A stretch of 64,000 nucleotides of DNA from NCBI GenBank assembly GCA_035277145.1, contig DATELA010000066.1, positions 5,975 through 69,974 on the forward strand. The letters run 5' to 3'. Each line of letters opens with the position of its first letter. The stretch's first letter is position 1. The notes beneath the pieces were generated by a model, which saw nothing but the letters and a program-made list of their open reading frames with translations, was not told where the DNA came from and ran no database searches. This document shows positions 8,229-16,294 of the stretch, one piece after another. A program made the position numbers and the translations under genes. The stretch comes from DASRAP01 sp035277145 (GTDB lineage: Bacteria > Gemmatimonadota > Gemmatimonadetes > Gemmatimonadales > Gemmatimonadaceae).

Positions 8229-10991
8229 ATGACGACGACTCTCGCCTCGGAGCGCGACCGTGACGTGTTGCGCTCGTTTGCCCGGCGTATTGATCCGTCG
8301 GACGCGGGTGCACACAACAACCTCGGCGTTCTCTACTACAACAAGGGACTGCACGAGGAAGCCGTCAACGCGTTCACACGCGCGCTTGAACTCGATCCGA
8401 AAATGCAGGTTGCGCAGCGCAACCTGGAGATCGCGTACTTCAACACGGGTTACTACGACCAGCGCGTTGCGAGTTTGCGCGAGCGGCTCCGCGCGAACGC
8501 CGACGATCGCGACGCGCACTGGGAACTCGGCCGCGCGTACGCATTGCTCGGTCAGACGAATGACGCCGTCGTCGAGTTCACGGCGCTGCTGCGGAATTAT
8601 CCGGACGATCTTCCGACGATCATCCAGCTCGGTCTCGCCGAAAAAGCGAAGGGCGATCTCGATGCGGCGTTTCACTGGTTTCACCGCGCGCTCGAGATCG
8701 ATCCGCAAAGTTCGCTTGTGTACTACTACATCGGCGAAGTGTTGTACAACCGCGGGCACAACGACGAAGCGCAAATCGCGTTGCAGCGGTCGACAACGAT
8801 CAATCCAGACAATCCCGACGCGCACTACCTGCTCGGCTTCGTCTACGGCGACCAAGGGAAGCACGCCGAAGCGCAGGCGTCGACCAAGCGCGCCATTGAA
8901 CTGAACCCGACGCTGTCACGCGCGCAGGCAAATCTCTCGCTCGACCGGTACAACCCGCAGAAATACGAAGAGCTGCTCCCCGGCCACACGGAGCGGAAAT
9001 CGCAGCAGCAAATGCAGGCCGTCGCAGACGAAGGCGGTCTCGCGCACTACTCACTCGGCACGGCGTTTCGCCAGAAGGGTTACTTCGCGGAAGCGTTGCG
9101 CGAATACCGGATGGCGCTCGACAAGGGTGAGGAGCGCGATCTCGTGTTGCAGTCGATGGCGGAAGTGCATTTGCTCAAGAAGGACGCGACGTCCGCGATC
9201 GAACTGTACGACCGCTTGCTGCTCACGCGTCCGAATTCACCGAAGCTGTGGAACGAACGCGGCGTTGCATTGCACCAGGATGGACGCACCGGCGAAGCGA
9301 TGGAGAGTTACCGTCGCGCGCTGTCGGCCGATCCGGTGTATGCGCTCGCGCACAACAACGTCGGCGTTGCCGCGTTTCACCTCGGCGACACCGAAGCGGC
9401 GATCGATGCATTCCGCGCCGCGCTCGATGTGCGCGGAGACTTCGCCAAGGCGCGACTGAACCTCGCGTTGTTGCTGTGCCGCGGAAAGCGCATGCAGCTC
9501 GGGCTCGAAGCGTATCGGCAAGTGCTGCAGGCCGCGCCCGAGAATGCGGTCGCGTGGAACGGCATTGGTCTTGTGCTGACCGAGCTGAAGAAGTTCGAGG
9601 ACGCGCGCAACGCGTACGCGCGCGCAATTCAGTCACGGCCGAATTACGCCGAAGCGCATTACAACATGAGCTTCGTGCTGTCGAACCTCGGCGACTTCGA
9701 TGGCGCTCTGCGCGAAACCAAACGCGCGCTCGAACTCGATCCGTATTACGTCGCGCAAAAATTCGAACTCGCGATCGATCTGGAGTTCGAAGACGCGAAC
9801 ATCTCCGTCATTCCAGATCTTGGCGGTGTACAGCGCGCGACGGGCGAAGTACACGAGTTCTCGTTCGACCCGCGACTGCTCGATCAGATTTTCGTCGAGC
9901 TGACGCCCGCCGCGGAAGCAGCGCCGCCACCGACCCCGGCCGAACAGGTCGTCACGTACGCGCTCGCCGAGGAGTTTCTCGACAAGGGATTGCTCGATCG
10001 CGCCGCGGCCGAGGCCAGTCGCGCGATTGCGCGCGGCGCGAATCGCGCGGACGGAAATACGCTGCTCGGCGTCGTCATGGCGCGACGCGGAGCGTGGGGC
10101 GAAGCGCTCGAACGTTTCCGCGATGCACGCAGCGGCGACACCGACCACCCCGGTGCAATGCGCGGTGAAGCCGAAGCGTTGCTCGCGCTCAAGCGCGGTG
10201 CCGAAGCGCGACCGGTGACCGAGGCGCTGCTCAAAGCATTCCCGGCCGACGTCGACATTCTGATGATGGCCGCGAGCGCGCGGTTCGAAGCCGGTGATCC
10301 TGCGGCGGCACTCGGTGCGTTGGAGCAGGCGCGCGCAGCATCACCGGCGCGCGCCGACGTGCACCGTCGCATGGGCGACATTGCGCGCGCGCTCGGTGAT
10401 AGCGATTCGGCGATGGCGGCATACCGCCATGCACTCGAACTCGATGGCGATTTTGCGGTGGTGCGCTACGAGTTGGCGAAACTGTTGCGCGCGCGCGGTC
10501 AGCTGCGCGAGGCCGAGTCAGAACTCGAGTCCGCACTAGAATCGGTGCCGACCTACAACGAGGCAACGCTCGCGCTCGCATCGCTCCGCCGCGAAGGCGG
10601 ACGAAACTCGGAGGCGATCACGCTGCTCGTGGATTTGTTGCAGCGCGATGAAGCGAACCTCGACGGCTTGCTGTCCCTTGGGGAAACACTCAATGCAATG
10701 GGGCGCGTGAACGACGCCGCGTTTGCGTTCACGCGCATTCTTCGTTTCGATCCCGATCACATCGGCGCGTTGTTCAATCACGGCATGGTCATGGCGGGAC
10801 TCAAATGGTACCGCGATGCGATTGTGGCGTGGGAGCGCGTGATTCAGCTCGAACCCGCTGGCGACTACGGACGCCGCGCGCGCCGCGAACTCCGAACGGC
10901 GCAGGATCTCGCGCACATTCTCAGCGGTCGCGAGAACATGACGCCCGTTGACTATCAGGAAGAGCAGGCTGTGAGCGAGGGTGCCGCCTGA
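8229..10991 (+). CDS. Large TPR-repeat scaffold protein
   Basis: A 920-aa protein made almost wholly of tetratricopeptide repeats (more than a dozen units such as AHNNLGVLYYNKGLHEEAV and AEAHYNMSFVLSNLGDFDGA). A non-TPR linker at about 515-575 contains a Pro-rich stretch (AAPPPTPAEQ). No signal peptide or membrane segment is seen, so it is probably cytoplasmic. TPR arrays bind other proteins, so a scaffold role for this chemosensory complex is inferred from position between cheC and a DUF4388 gene. The stop overlaps the next ATG by one base. No specific function can be named. Confidence 0.85.
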   Translation: MTTTLASERDRDVLRSFARRIDPSDAGAHNNLGVLYYNKGLHEEAVNAFTRALELDPKMQVAQRNLEIAYFNTGYYDQRVASLRERLRANADDRDAHWELGRAYALLGQTNDAVVEFTALLRNYPDDLPTIIQLGLAEKAKGDLDAAFHWFHRALEIDPQSSLVYYYIGEVLYNRGHNDEAQIALQRSTTINPDNPDAHYLLGFVYGDQGKHAEAQASTKRAIELNPTLSRAQANLSLDRYNPQKYEELLPGHTERKSQQQMQAVADEGGLAHYSLGTAFRQKGYFAEALREYRMALDKGEERDLVLQSMAEVHLLKKDATSAIELYDRLLLTRPNSPKLWNERGVALHQDGRTGEAMESYRRALSADPVYALAHNNVGVAAFHLGDTEAAIDAFRAALDVRGDFAKARLNLALLLCRGKRMQLGLEAYRQVLQAAPENAVAWNGIGLVLTELKKFEDARNAYARAIQSRPNYAEAHYNMSFVLSNLGDFDGALRETKRALELDPYYVAQKFELAIDLEFEDANISVIPDLGGVQRATGEVHEFSFDPRLLDQIFVELTPAAEAAPPPTPAEQVVTYALAEEFLDKGLLDRAAAEASRAIARGANRADGNTLLGVVMARRGAWGEALERFRDARSGDTDHPGAMRGEAEALLALKRGAEARPVTEALLKAFPADVDILMMAASARFEAGDPAAALGALEQARAASPARADVHRRMGDIARALGDSDSAMAAYRHALELDGDFAVVRYELAKLLRARGQLREAESELESALESVPTYNEATLALASLRREGGRNSEAITLLVDLLQRDEANLDGLLSLGETLNAMGRVNDAAFAFTRILRFDPDHIGALFNHGMVMAGLKWYRDAIVAWERVIQLEPAGDYGRRARRELRTAQDLAHILSGRENMTPVDYQEEQAVSEGAA

Positions 10992-12142
10992 TGGCGATCG
11001 AAGGCCCACTCCGCGAACTCGGGATTCACGACGTCTTTCAGTTGCTCGACCTGAGCAGAAAGACTGGCGTTCTCCGCGTCGTGTCGGAACTTCGCGACAA
11101 CGAAGGACAAGTCGCGTTTGATCAGGGAAAAGTCACGAGCGCCGAGATCAAATCGAATCCGCATCCGCTCGGACAACTGTTACTGCGTTCGGGAAAAGTC
11201 ACTGAGGCCGATCTCGCGCGTGCGCGCGGATTGCAAGCCGAGCGCGGTGATCGCCGGCGTTTCGGCGAGATCCTCGTATCGATCGGAGCGATTTCGCAGC
11301 GCGAACTCGAACGACAGGTGCGTTTGCAAATCGAAGCCGTCGTGTTCGAAATGATGTCGTGGCGCGAAGGATTCTTCTCGTTTGCCGAGGGAAGCGTTGC
11401 AGATGTGCCGACTGATGCACCGGTGCGCATTGCAACGGAATCTTTGCTGATGGAAGGTGCGCGGCGTATCGACGAGTGGTCGCGCATCGCGGACAAAGTG
11501 CCGAACCTCGCAGTGGTTCCGTCGCTCGCGGCATCGGCGAGTGGCGACGCGGGTTCGCTCGATTTGCTGCCGAACGAATGGGAAGTGCTCGCGAACATCG
11601 ACGGCACGACCGATCTTCGCGGTCTTGCGACTGCACTTGGGCGCAGCGAGTTCGACGTCGCAAAAATTGTCTACGGACTTGTGTCCACGGGCGTCATCGA
11701 ATTGCGAAAGCCCAACGCGAAGACATTGCCATCGCTCGGTCTCCCCATGGGCGACCCAGCCGCGTATGTGAAGGAAGCGCGTCGTGCGACACAATCGGGC
11801 AGACTCGATACTGCGCTCGATGCTGCACGACAAGCCGTTCTTGCAGATCCACGCAGCGGGCAAGCGCACCTTTCCGTGGCCGAAGTGATGCTGCGCATGG
11901 GACGCGCGAAAGACGCCGCTGATGCGTTGCGGGCCGCCGCTGAAGTCGATCCGCTCGACGCCGACGTGCAGCGGCTGCGCGGTACCGCCGCGGCGGGGCG
12001 CGGCGAGTTTGACGAAGCGGTGAACGCGTGGGGCAGGTTCCTCCAGGTTGCGCCGACGCATCCTGACGCGGAGCGCATTCGCGCCGGGCTCGAGGCCGTC
12101 GCGCGCTTGCGAGCGCTCGTGGACCAGATATCGCATGGTTGA
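10991..12142 (+). CDS. DUF4388 (PATAN-like) protein with C-terminal TPRs, copy 1
   Basis: 383 aa. The N-terminal domain (MAIEGPLRELGIHDVFQLLD, then KTGVLRV) is a DUF4388 domain, related to the PATAN domain of cyanobacterial response regulators. A middle part (about 60-240) has GEILVSIGAI and GARRIDEWS motifs, followed by two or three TPRs (about 250-360). The paralogue at 16295 has the same plan. Both lie on either side of the roadblock, MglA and DnaA-like genes. PATAN-type domains are known adaptors for motility regulation in cyanobacteria; a similar adaptor role here is inference. No signal peptide. Confidence 0.8.
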   Translation: MAIEGPLRELGIHDVFQLLDLSRKTGVLRVVSELRDNEGQVAFDQGKVTSAEIKSNPHPLGQLLLRSGKVTEADLARARGLQAERGDRRRFGEILVSIGAISQRELERQVRLQIEAVVFEMMSWREGFFSFAEGSVADVPTDAPVRIATESLLMEGARRIDEWSRIADKVPNLAVVPSLAASASGDAGSLDLLPNEWEVLANIDGTTDLRGLATALGRSEFDVAKIVYGLVSTGVIELRKPNAKTLPSLGLPMGDPAAYVKEARRATQSGRLDTALDAARQAVLADPRSGQAHLSVAEVMLRMGRAKDAADALRAAAEVDPLDADVQRLRGTAAAGRGEFDEAVNAWGRFLQVAPTHPDAERIRAGLEAVARLRALVDQISHG

Positions 12143-12971
12143 TGAGATTCGACGCCTCAGTGACGAACTGGCGAGCAACCCCGGAAGTCATGTGTTTCTC
12201 AGACTGGGTGAGTTGCTCCGTCAGCGTCGTGCACTGGAGGCCGCGGAACGCGTTGCGAATCGCGGGCGCGAACGGCACCCAGGACTAGCCGCAGCGCACG
12301 ACCTCGGCGCGCGCATCGCACTTGATCGGGGTGACTCCGCGATGGCCGCGGAAGCCTGGCGGTCCGTCCTCGACCTCGAGCCCAATGACGTTGGCGCGCA
12401 CAAGGGGCTCGGCTTCATCGCGTACCGTGCCGGCCGTTTCAAAGAGGCAGAAGAGCACCTCGCGAACGCCGCGAAAGCTGACCCGGACGACACGAGCCTC
12501 ACGCTCGCATTGGAAACCGTGCGTCAGGCGCTGAAAGACGGCGCACCCGCGCGTCCCGCGCGAAGCACGCCAATGTCGACCCCCGCGGTTCACACGCGCC
12601 GGTCGAGCATTGGCGTCGCGCTGTTCTCAGATCTGGCCGAAGGCGCCGAAACTGTGTTGCTGGTCGACAAGGATGGTTTGGTGCTTGCCGGCGCGGCGCC
12701 GGGTGTGACGGTCGACCGCAGCGCCGAAATCGGCGCGCATCTGACGGGTGTGTCCGAAGAGGCCGACCGCGCCATGCGACACCTCGACCTTGGCTCGTGG
12801 ACGGCCATCGTCATCGAGGCGCCCGAAATGAGCGCTGCCCTCTCACCCGTGGGTGACGGCGCGCTGACGATGATCACCGCCCCGAAGGCGGTGCCGCTTG
12901 GTCTGCTCAGGCGCATTCTGACCCGGGCCACGGACCGTTCCCGCGCGTGGTTCGACGGAAACGGGGCATGA
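12135..12971 (+). CDS. TPR protein with C-terminal roadblock/LC7-like domain
   Basis: 278 aa from the ATG at 12135, chosen because it overlaps the previous stop by 8 bases. The longer open frame only shadows the upstream gene. Residues about 10-135 form TPR-like helices (LGFIAYRAGRFKEAEEHLAN). After a Pro/Arg-rich linker, residues about 165-275 resemble a roadblock/LC7 domain (ETVLLVDKDGLVLAG and a following helix-strand pattern). Roadblock proteins act as partners or GAPs of MglA-type GTPases, and an MglA gene lies three genes downstream. The TPR-roadblock fusion could tether the GTPase regulator to the TPR scaffold; that is inference. Confidence 0.72.
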   Translation: MVDEIRRLSDELASNPGSHVFLRLGELLRQRRALEAAERVANRGRERHPGLAAAHDLGARIALDRGDSAMAAEAWRSVLDLEPNDVGAHKGLGFIAYRAGRFKEAEEHLANAAKADPDDTSLTLALETVRQALKDGAPARPARSTPMSTPAVHTRRSSIGVALFSDLAEGAETVLLVDKDGLVLAGAAPGVTVDRSAEIGAHLTGVSEEADRAMRHLDLGSWTAIVIEAPEMSAALSPVGDGALTMITAPKAVPLGLLRRILTRATDRSRAWFDGNGA

Positions 12972-13315
12972 GCACTCAATTCACACCCGTGCTGACGGCC
13001 GTGATGAAGCAGCGCGGCGTGACGGGGTGCCTCCTCGTCGACGAAAGCGACGGCGTGATTATCGACTCGACGCTACAGTTCGGTATGCGCGGAAACGTGT
13101 TTGCGGCTCTGGTCGCGTCGCTCTACAAGAAAACGCGGCAGTCGATCGGCGCGGCGGGAATGGGCGAGGCTTCGCTGCTGCAACTGGATGCTGAGCGCGG
13201 ACGCGTGTTTGCGACGGGCCGCGAGGGGCTGGTGCTCGTCGCGATCACCGATCTTCGCGCGAATTCGGGGTTGGTGCGCGTGGAATTGCTGAAGGCGCGG
13301 GAGCGCATCGCGTGA
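12968..13315 (+). CDS. Small roadblock/LC7 domain protein A
   Basis: 115 aa from the ATG at 12968 (ATGA overlap). It is one roadblock domain with the typical VTGCLLVDESDGVIIDS strand-turn, a central helix (NVFAALVASLYKKT) and a closing beta part (GREGLVLVAITD). It resembles MglB-type regulators of the small GTPase MglA, which set front-rear polarity in Myxococcus. With the next gene it forms a roadblock pair directly upstream of mglA. Whether it is a GAP, a GEF or only a scaffold cannot be told from sequence. Confidence 0.75.
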   Translation: MSTQFTPVLTAVMKQRGVTGCLLVDESDGVIIDSTLQFGMRGNVFAALVASLYKKTRQSIGAAGMGEASLLQLDAERGRVFATGREGLVLVAITDLRANSGLVRVELLKARERIA

Positions 13316-13782
13316 ACGTTCAGGTTGCCGAACCGTGGGTGGAGGCACCGTTGCGGCAGTTCATCGAGGACTCTCGTGTACGGATCGCGGTGCTGATGCA
13401 TCCGAGCGGCCAGGTGCTCGGGCAAAGCGGTTTCGACCGCCGCACCGACGTCGTCACTGCGTGTGCCTTGTCCGCCGCAATCAATGCCTCCGCATCAGAA
13501 TTGGGCCGGCAGCTGGAAGGCAAGCCCTTCGAGGGACTCCACTACGCGGGGGACACGCATCAGCTTCACCTCGGACTTGTGCCGACTAAGCGCGGAGGAC
13601 TCCTGCTCCTGAGTGTTTTTGGTGAGTCGAGTTCTCTCGGGCTCGTGCAAGTATTTTTTGAGGAGTTCCGCAGGCGGGTGGCAGCAGCCGCTCCGTCGGT
13701 GGATTCGTCTGCGCCCGCGTTGCGCGAGGACTTCGAGGGCGATCTCAACAAGAACCTCGCGGCGCTCTTCGGCCGAGGCTGA
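13312..13782 (+). CDS. Roadblock/LC7-like protein B with C-terminal tail
   Basis: 156 aa, GTG start overlapping the previous stop (GTGA). Residues about 8-120 fit a roadblock-like fold (VRIAVLMHPSGQVLGQSGFD, then a long helix and GGLLLLSVFG). A charged tail follows (about 120-156, ending EDFEGDLNKNLAALFGRG). The tail could be a docking peptide for MglA or the DnaA-like ATPase encoded next; this is a guess from position. The two roadblock proteins may form a heterodimer. Confidence 0.68.
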   Translation: MNVQVAEPWVEAPLRQFIEDSRVRIAVLMHPSGQVLGQSGFDRRTDVVTACALSAAINASASELGRQLEGKPFEGLHYAGDTHQLHLGLVPTKRGGLLLLSVFGESSSLGLVQVFFEEFRRRVAAAAPSVDSSAPALREDFEGDLNKNLAALFGRG

Positions 13783-13784
13783 CC

Positions 13785-14387
13785 GTGTCGCTCGTCAATT
13801 ACTCAACGCGGGAAATCACGTGCAAGATCGTGTACTACGGGCCCGGTCGGTCCGGTAAGACCACGAACCTGCACTACATCTACGGCCAGGTTCCCGGCGA
13901 TCGTCGCGGCAAGATGGTTTCGCTCGCGACGCAGACCGATCGTACGCTGTTCTTCGATTTTCTACCACTCGATCTCGGCACCATTTCCGGATTCACGACG
14001 CGCTTCCAGCTGTACACGGTGCCGGGACAGGTCTACTACCAAACAACGCGCAAACTCGTGTTGCAGGGTGCGGACGGTGTGGTGTTCGTCGGTGACAGCC
14101 AGGCGCGCCAGCTCGAAGAAAACATCGAAAGCCTGCAGGATCTGCACAGCAATCTTGCGGAGCAAGGCATCGACGCGCGATCAGTTCCGCTCGTGTTGCA
14201 ATACAACAAGCAGGATCTGCCGCGCGAGCTGATCATGACACCGCCGGAACTCGATGACGCGCTGAACTTTCGTGGCGTGCCGTCGTTCGGCGCGGATGCG
14301 CTGCACGGTCCGGGCGTGTTCGAAACACTGCGACGCATTTCAGAATTGGTGTTGCGAAAGCTGAGTCCCGGACGGCCTGCCGCCTGA
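13785..14387 (+). CDS. mglA: MglA-type Ras-like GTPase
   Basis: A small GTPase of the bacterial MglA family, which switches cell polarity and gliding or pilus-based motility in Myxococcus and Thermus. The 200-aa sequence has the P-loop GPGRSGKT (19-26), the MglA-type switch II TVPGQVYYQTTRK in place of the Ras DTAGQ motif, the TDRTLFFDFLPL segment and the base-specificity motif NKQD. It matches Myxococcus MglA closely along its whole length from memory, including the first residues (NYSxREIxCKIVYYGPG). GTG start 2 bases after the roadblock gene. Its partners are probably the roadblock proteins just upstream. Confidence 0.93.
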   Translation: MSLVNYSTREITCKIVYYGPGRSGKTTNLHYIYGQVPGDRRGKMVSLATQTDRTLFFDFLPLDLGTISGFTTRFQLYTVPGQVYYQTTRKLVLQGADGVVFVGDSQARQLEENIESLQDLHSNLAEQGIDARSVPLVLQYNKQDLPRELIMTPPELDDALNFRGVPSFGADALHGPGVFETLRRISELVLRKLSPGRPAA

Positions 14388-14389
14388 AC

Positions 14390-16294
14390 ATGCGTCTTGA
14401 CCAGCGCTACCGGTTTGAGAACCTCGTCGTCGGGTCCGCTAACCGGCTCGCGGTCGCGGCTGCGCGCGCGGTCGCCGAAGCGCCTGGTACCGTGTACAAC
14501 CCGCTGTTTGTGTACGGCGGGTCGGGTCTGGGTAAAACGCATTTGCTCGGCGGCATTTCACAACTCGCGGAAAAACTGCAGCCTAACCTGAGCGTGGAGT
14601 ACGTCACGCTCGTGGATTTCGTCGAGCTGTACCACGCCGCGGTTGCAGCAGGCGAAACCGAAGCGTGGACGAGCCGGTGGCAGGAAGTGAACGTCCTGCT
14701 CATCGATGACATCCAGTTTCTGACTGGACGTAAAGAAACGCAGGCAGAGTTGTTGCGGCTGTTCACCTCGATGCAACAACTCGAACATCAGCTCGTGCTG
14801 ACGAGCGATCGCGCGCCGGGTGAGATCGCGGACGTTGACGAACGCTTGATCGCGCGATTGTCCGGCGGACTCGTAGTCGACATCGGGTCGCCGGATTACG
14901 AGACGCGCGTTGCGATTCTCCGCGCAGTTGCGGTGGAACGTTCGTTCGATGTGCCGGTTGAATTGCTCGACGAACTCGCGCGCATCGAATTCTCGAACGT
15001 GCGCGAATTGCAGGGCGCGCTCAACCGGCTCGTTGCGCACAAGTCACTCGGGTCGGGTTCGCTGCGCGTGCAGGACGTGGCGCGCGCGCTGGGTCTCGAG
15101 ATGACGGGCGCGGCCGGACGAAAAACGGCGGACGACTTCGACAGCTTTCTCGCGGATGTTACGACCGCGGTGCAGCAACACGTCGAGAGTTGGAAAGCGC
15201 GCATTTCCGAAGCGGTCGCGTATTGGGCAGGCGAGGGATACCGCACGCACATGCTCGAGCGCGCGCTGTCGGCCGCCAAACCGCCGAACGTCGAAGGACT
15301 GATCGACACGTTCGTCAAGGCGATCGAGAAACTGAAAGCGCTCGAAGAGCGCGCGTCGGGTGTTGATCCGTCACTCGGCGGCAACGCAGTGTTTCGCGAT
15401 CCCGAACAGGTTGCGCAAGCAGAAGATTTGGTGGAGCGCGCGCTCGCGGGACGACTGCCGCCTTCGGGTCCGTCACCGGCATTTGCGCGCGGATTGTTCG
15501 AAGTGTCCACGTCGAACCAGCTCGCCGTGAAAGCCGCGGATGCTGTCGTGCAGCAACCCGGCGAGAAATTCAACCCGCTGTTGTTGCACGGTCCAACGGG
15601 CGTCGGCAAAACGCATCTTGCGCACGCGATCGGTAACGAACTGACGTCGCGCGGGAGCGTCGTGGCGTGTGTACCCGCGCAGCGTTTTGTCGATGAGTTG
15701 ATTGCGGCGATCGGTGCTGGCACCGTCGAACGCTGGCGCGCGCGCTATCGCGCGGCCGACGTGCTGATTCTCGACGACGTTCAATTCCTTGCCGGAAAAG
15801 AGCGCACGCAGGAAGAACTCTTTCACGTATTCAACGCGCTGCATGGTGCAGGGAAGCAGCTCGTGTTTACCAGCGACATGCCGCCGCGCCGCATTCCGGA
15901 TCTCGAAGAACGCTTGCGTTCGCGTTTTGACGGCGGCCTCGTCGCGCCGATCGACCCGCCCGACCGCGTGCTGCGCGAACGGATCATCACGCGCACGCTA
16001 GGGAATCACGCGCACTCGGCCGACGCGGATCTCGTGCGCGTGCTCGCGGAGCAATCCGTGCAGAACGTGCGCGAACTCGTTGGCCTCGTGCATCGCGTCA
16101 TGGCTGCTGCCGACGCGAAATCGGTGGCGCTCAACGGAGCGTTTGCGCGTGGCGAACTCGGCCCGGCCGCGCGCCTCACGCCGACCGCCGCGCGCGCGTC
16201 CATTCGCGCGGTGGATTCGACGTTCCTGGATTCTGAGAAAGTGATTTGGGAGTGGCCCGAGGCTACAGCTCGACTCGTCGAGGAGCTCCGCTAA
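14390..16294 (+). CDS. Tandem DnaA-type AAA+ ATPase without DNA-binding domain
   Basis: 634 aa with two DnaA domain-III-like ATPase modules. Module 1 (about 8-240) has Walker A GGSGLGKT (43-50), Walker B LLIDDIQF (103-110), sensor LTSDRAPGEI and an arginine-finger-like segment ERLIARLSGGL. Module 2 (about 365-600) has Walker A GPTGVGKT (401-408), Walker B LILDDVQF (459-466), FTSDMPPRRI and ERLRSRFDGGL. A helical linker of about 120 residues joins them. DnaA domain IV, which binds DnaA boxes, is absent, so it is not the replication initiator. It sits 2 bases after mglA and directly before a DUF4388-TPR gene, in the chemosensory block. Its function is unknown; an ATP-driven assembly or positioning role is a hypothesis. 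Confidence 0.9.
   Translation: MRLDQRYRFENLVVGSANRLAVAAARAVAEAPGTVYNPLFVYGGSGLGKTHLLGGISQLAEKLQPNLSVEYVTLVDFVELYHAAVAAGETEAWTSRWQEVNVLLIDDIQFLTGRKETQAELLRLFTSMQQLEHQLVLTSDRAPGEIADVDERLIARLSGGLVVDIGSPDYETRVAILRAVAVERSFDVPVELLDELARIEFSNVRELQGALNRLVAHKSLGSGSLRVQDVARALGLEMTGAAGRKTADDFDSFLADVTTAVQQHVESWKARISEAVAYWAGEGYRTHMLERALSAAKPPNVEGLIDTFVKAIEKLKALEERASGVDPSLGGNAVFRDPEQVAQAEDLVERALAGRLPPSGPSPAFARGLFEVSTSNQLAVKAADAVVQQPGEKFNPLLLHGPTGVGKTHLAHAIGNELTSRGSVVACVPAQRFVDELIAAIGAGTVERWRARYRAADVLILDDVQFLAGKERTQEELFHVFNALHGAGKQLVFTSDMPPRRIPDLEERLRSRFDGGLVAPIDPPDRVLRERIITRTLGNHAHSADADLVRVLAEQSVQNVRELVGLVHRVMAAADAKSVALNGAFARGELGPAARLTPTAARASIRAVDSTFLDSEKVIWEWPEATARLVEELR

Noticed and set aside
14390..16294. 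Replication initiator dnaA and a nearby origin
   Set aside because: The protein lacks DnaA domain IV, has two ATPase modules, and no dnaN, gyrB or DnaA-box cluster is seen around it.
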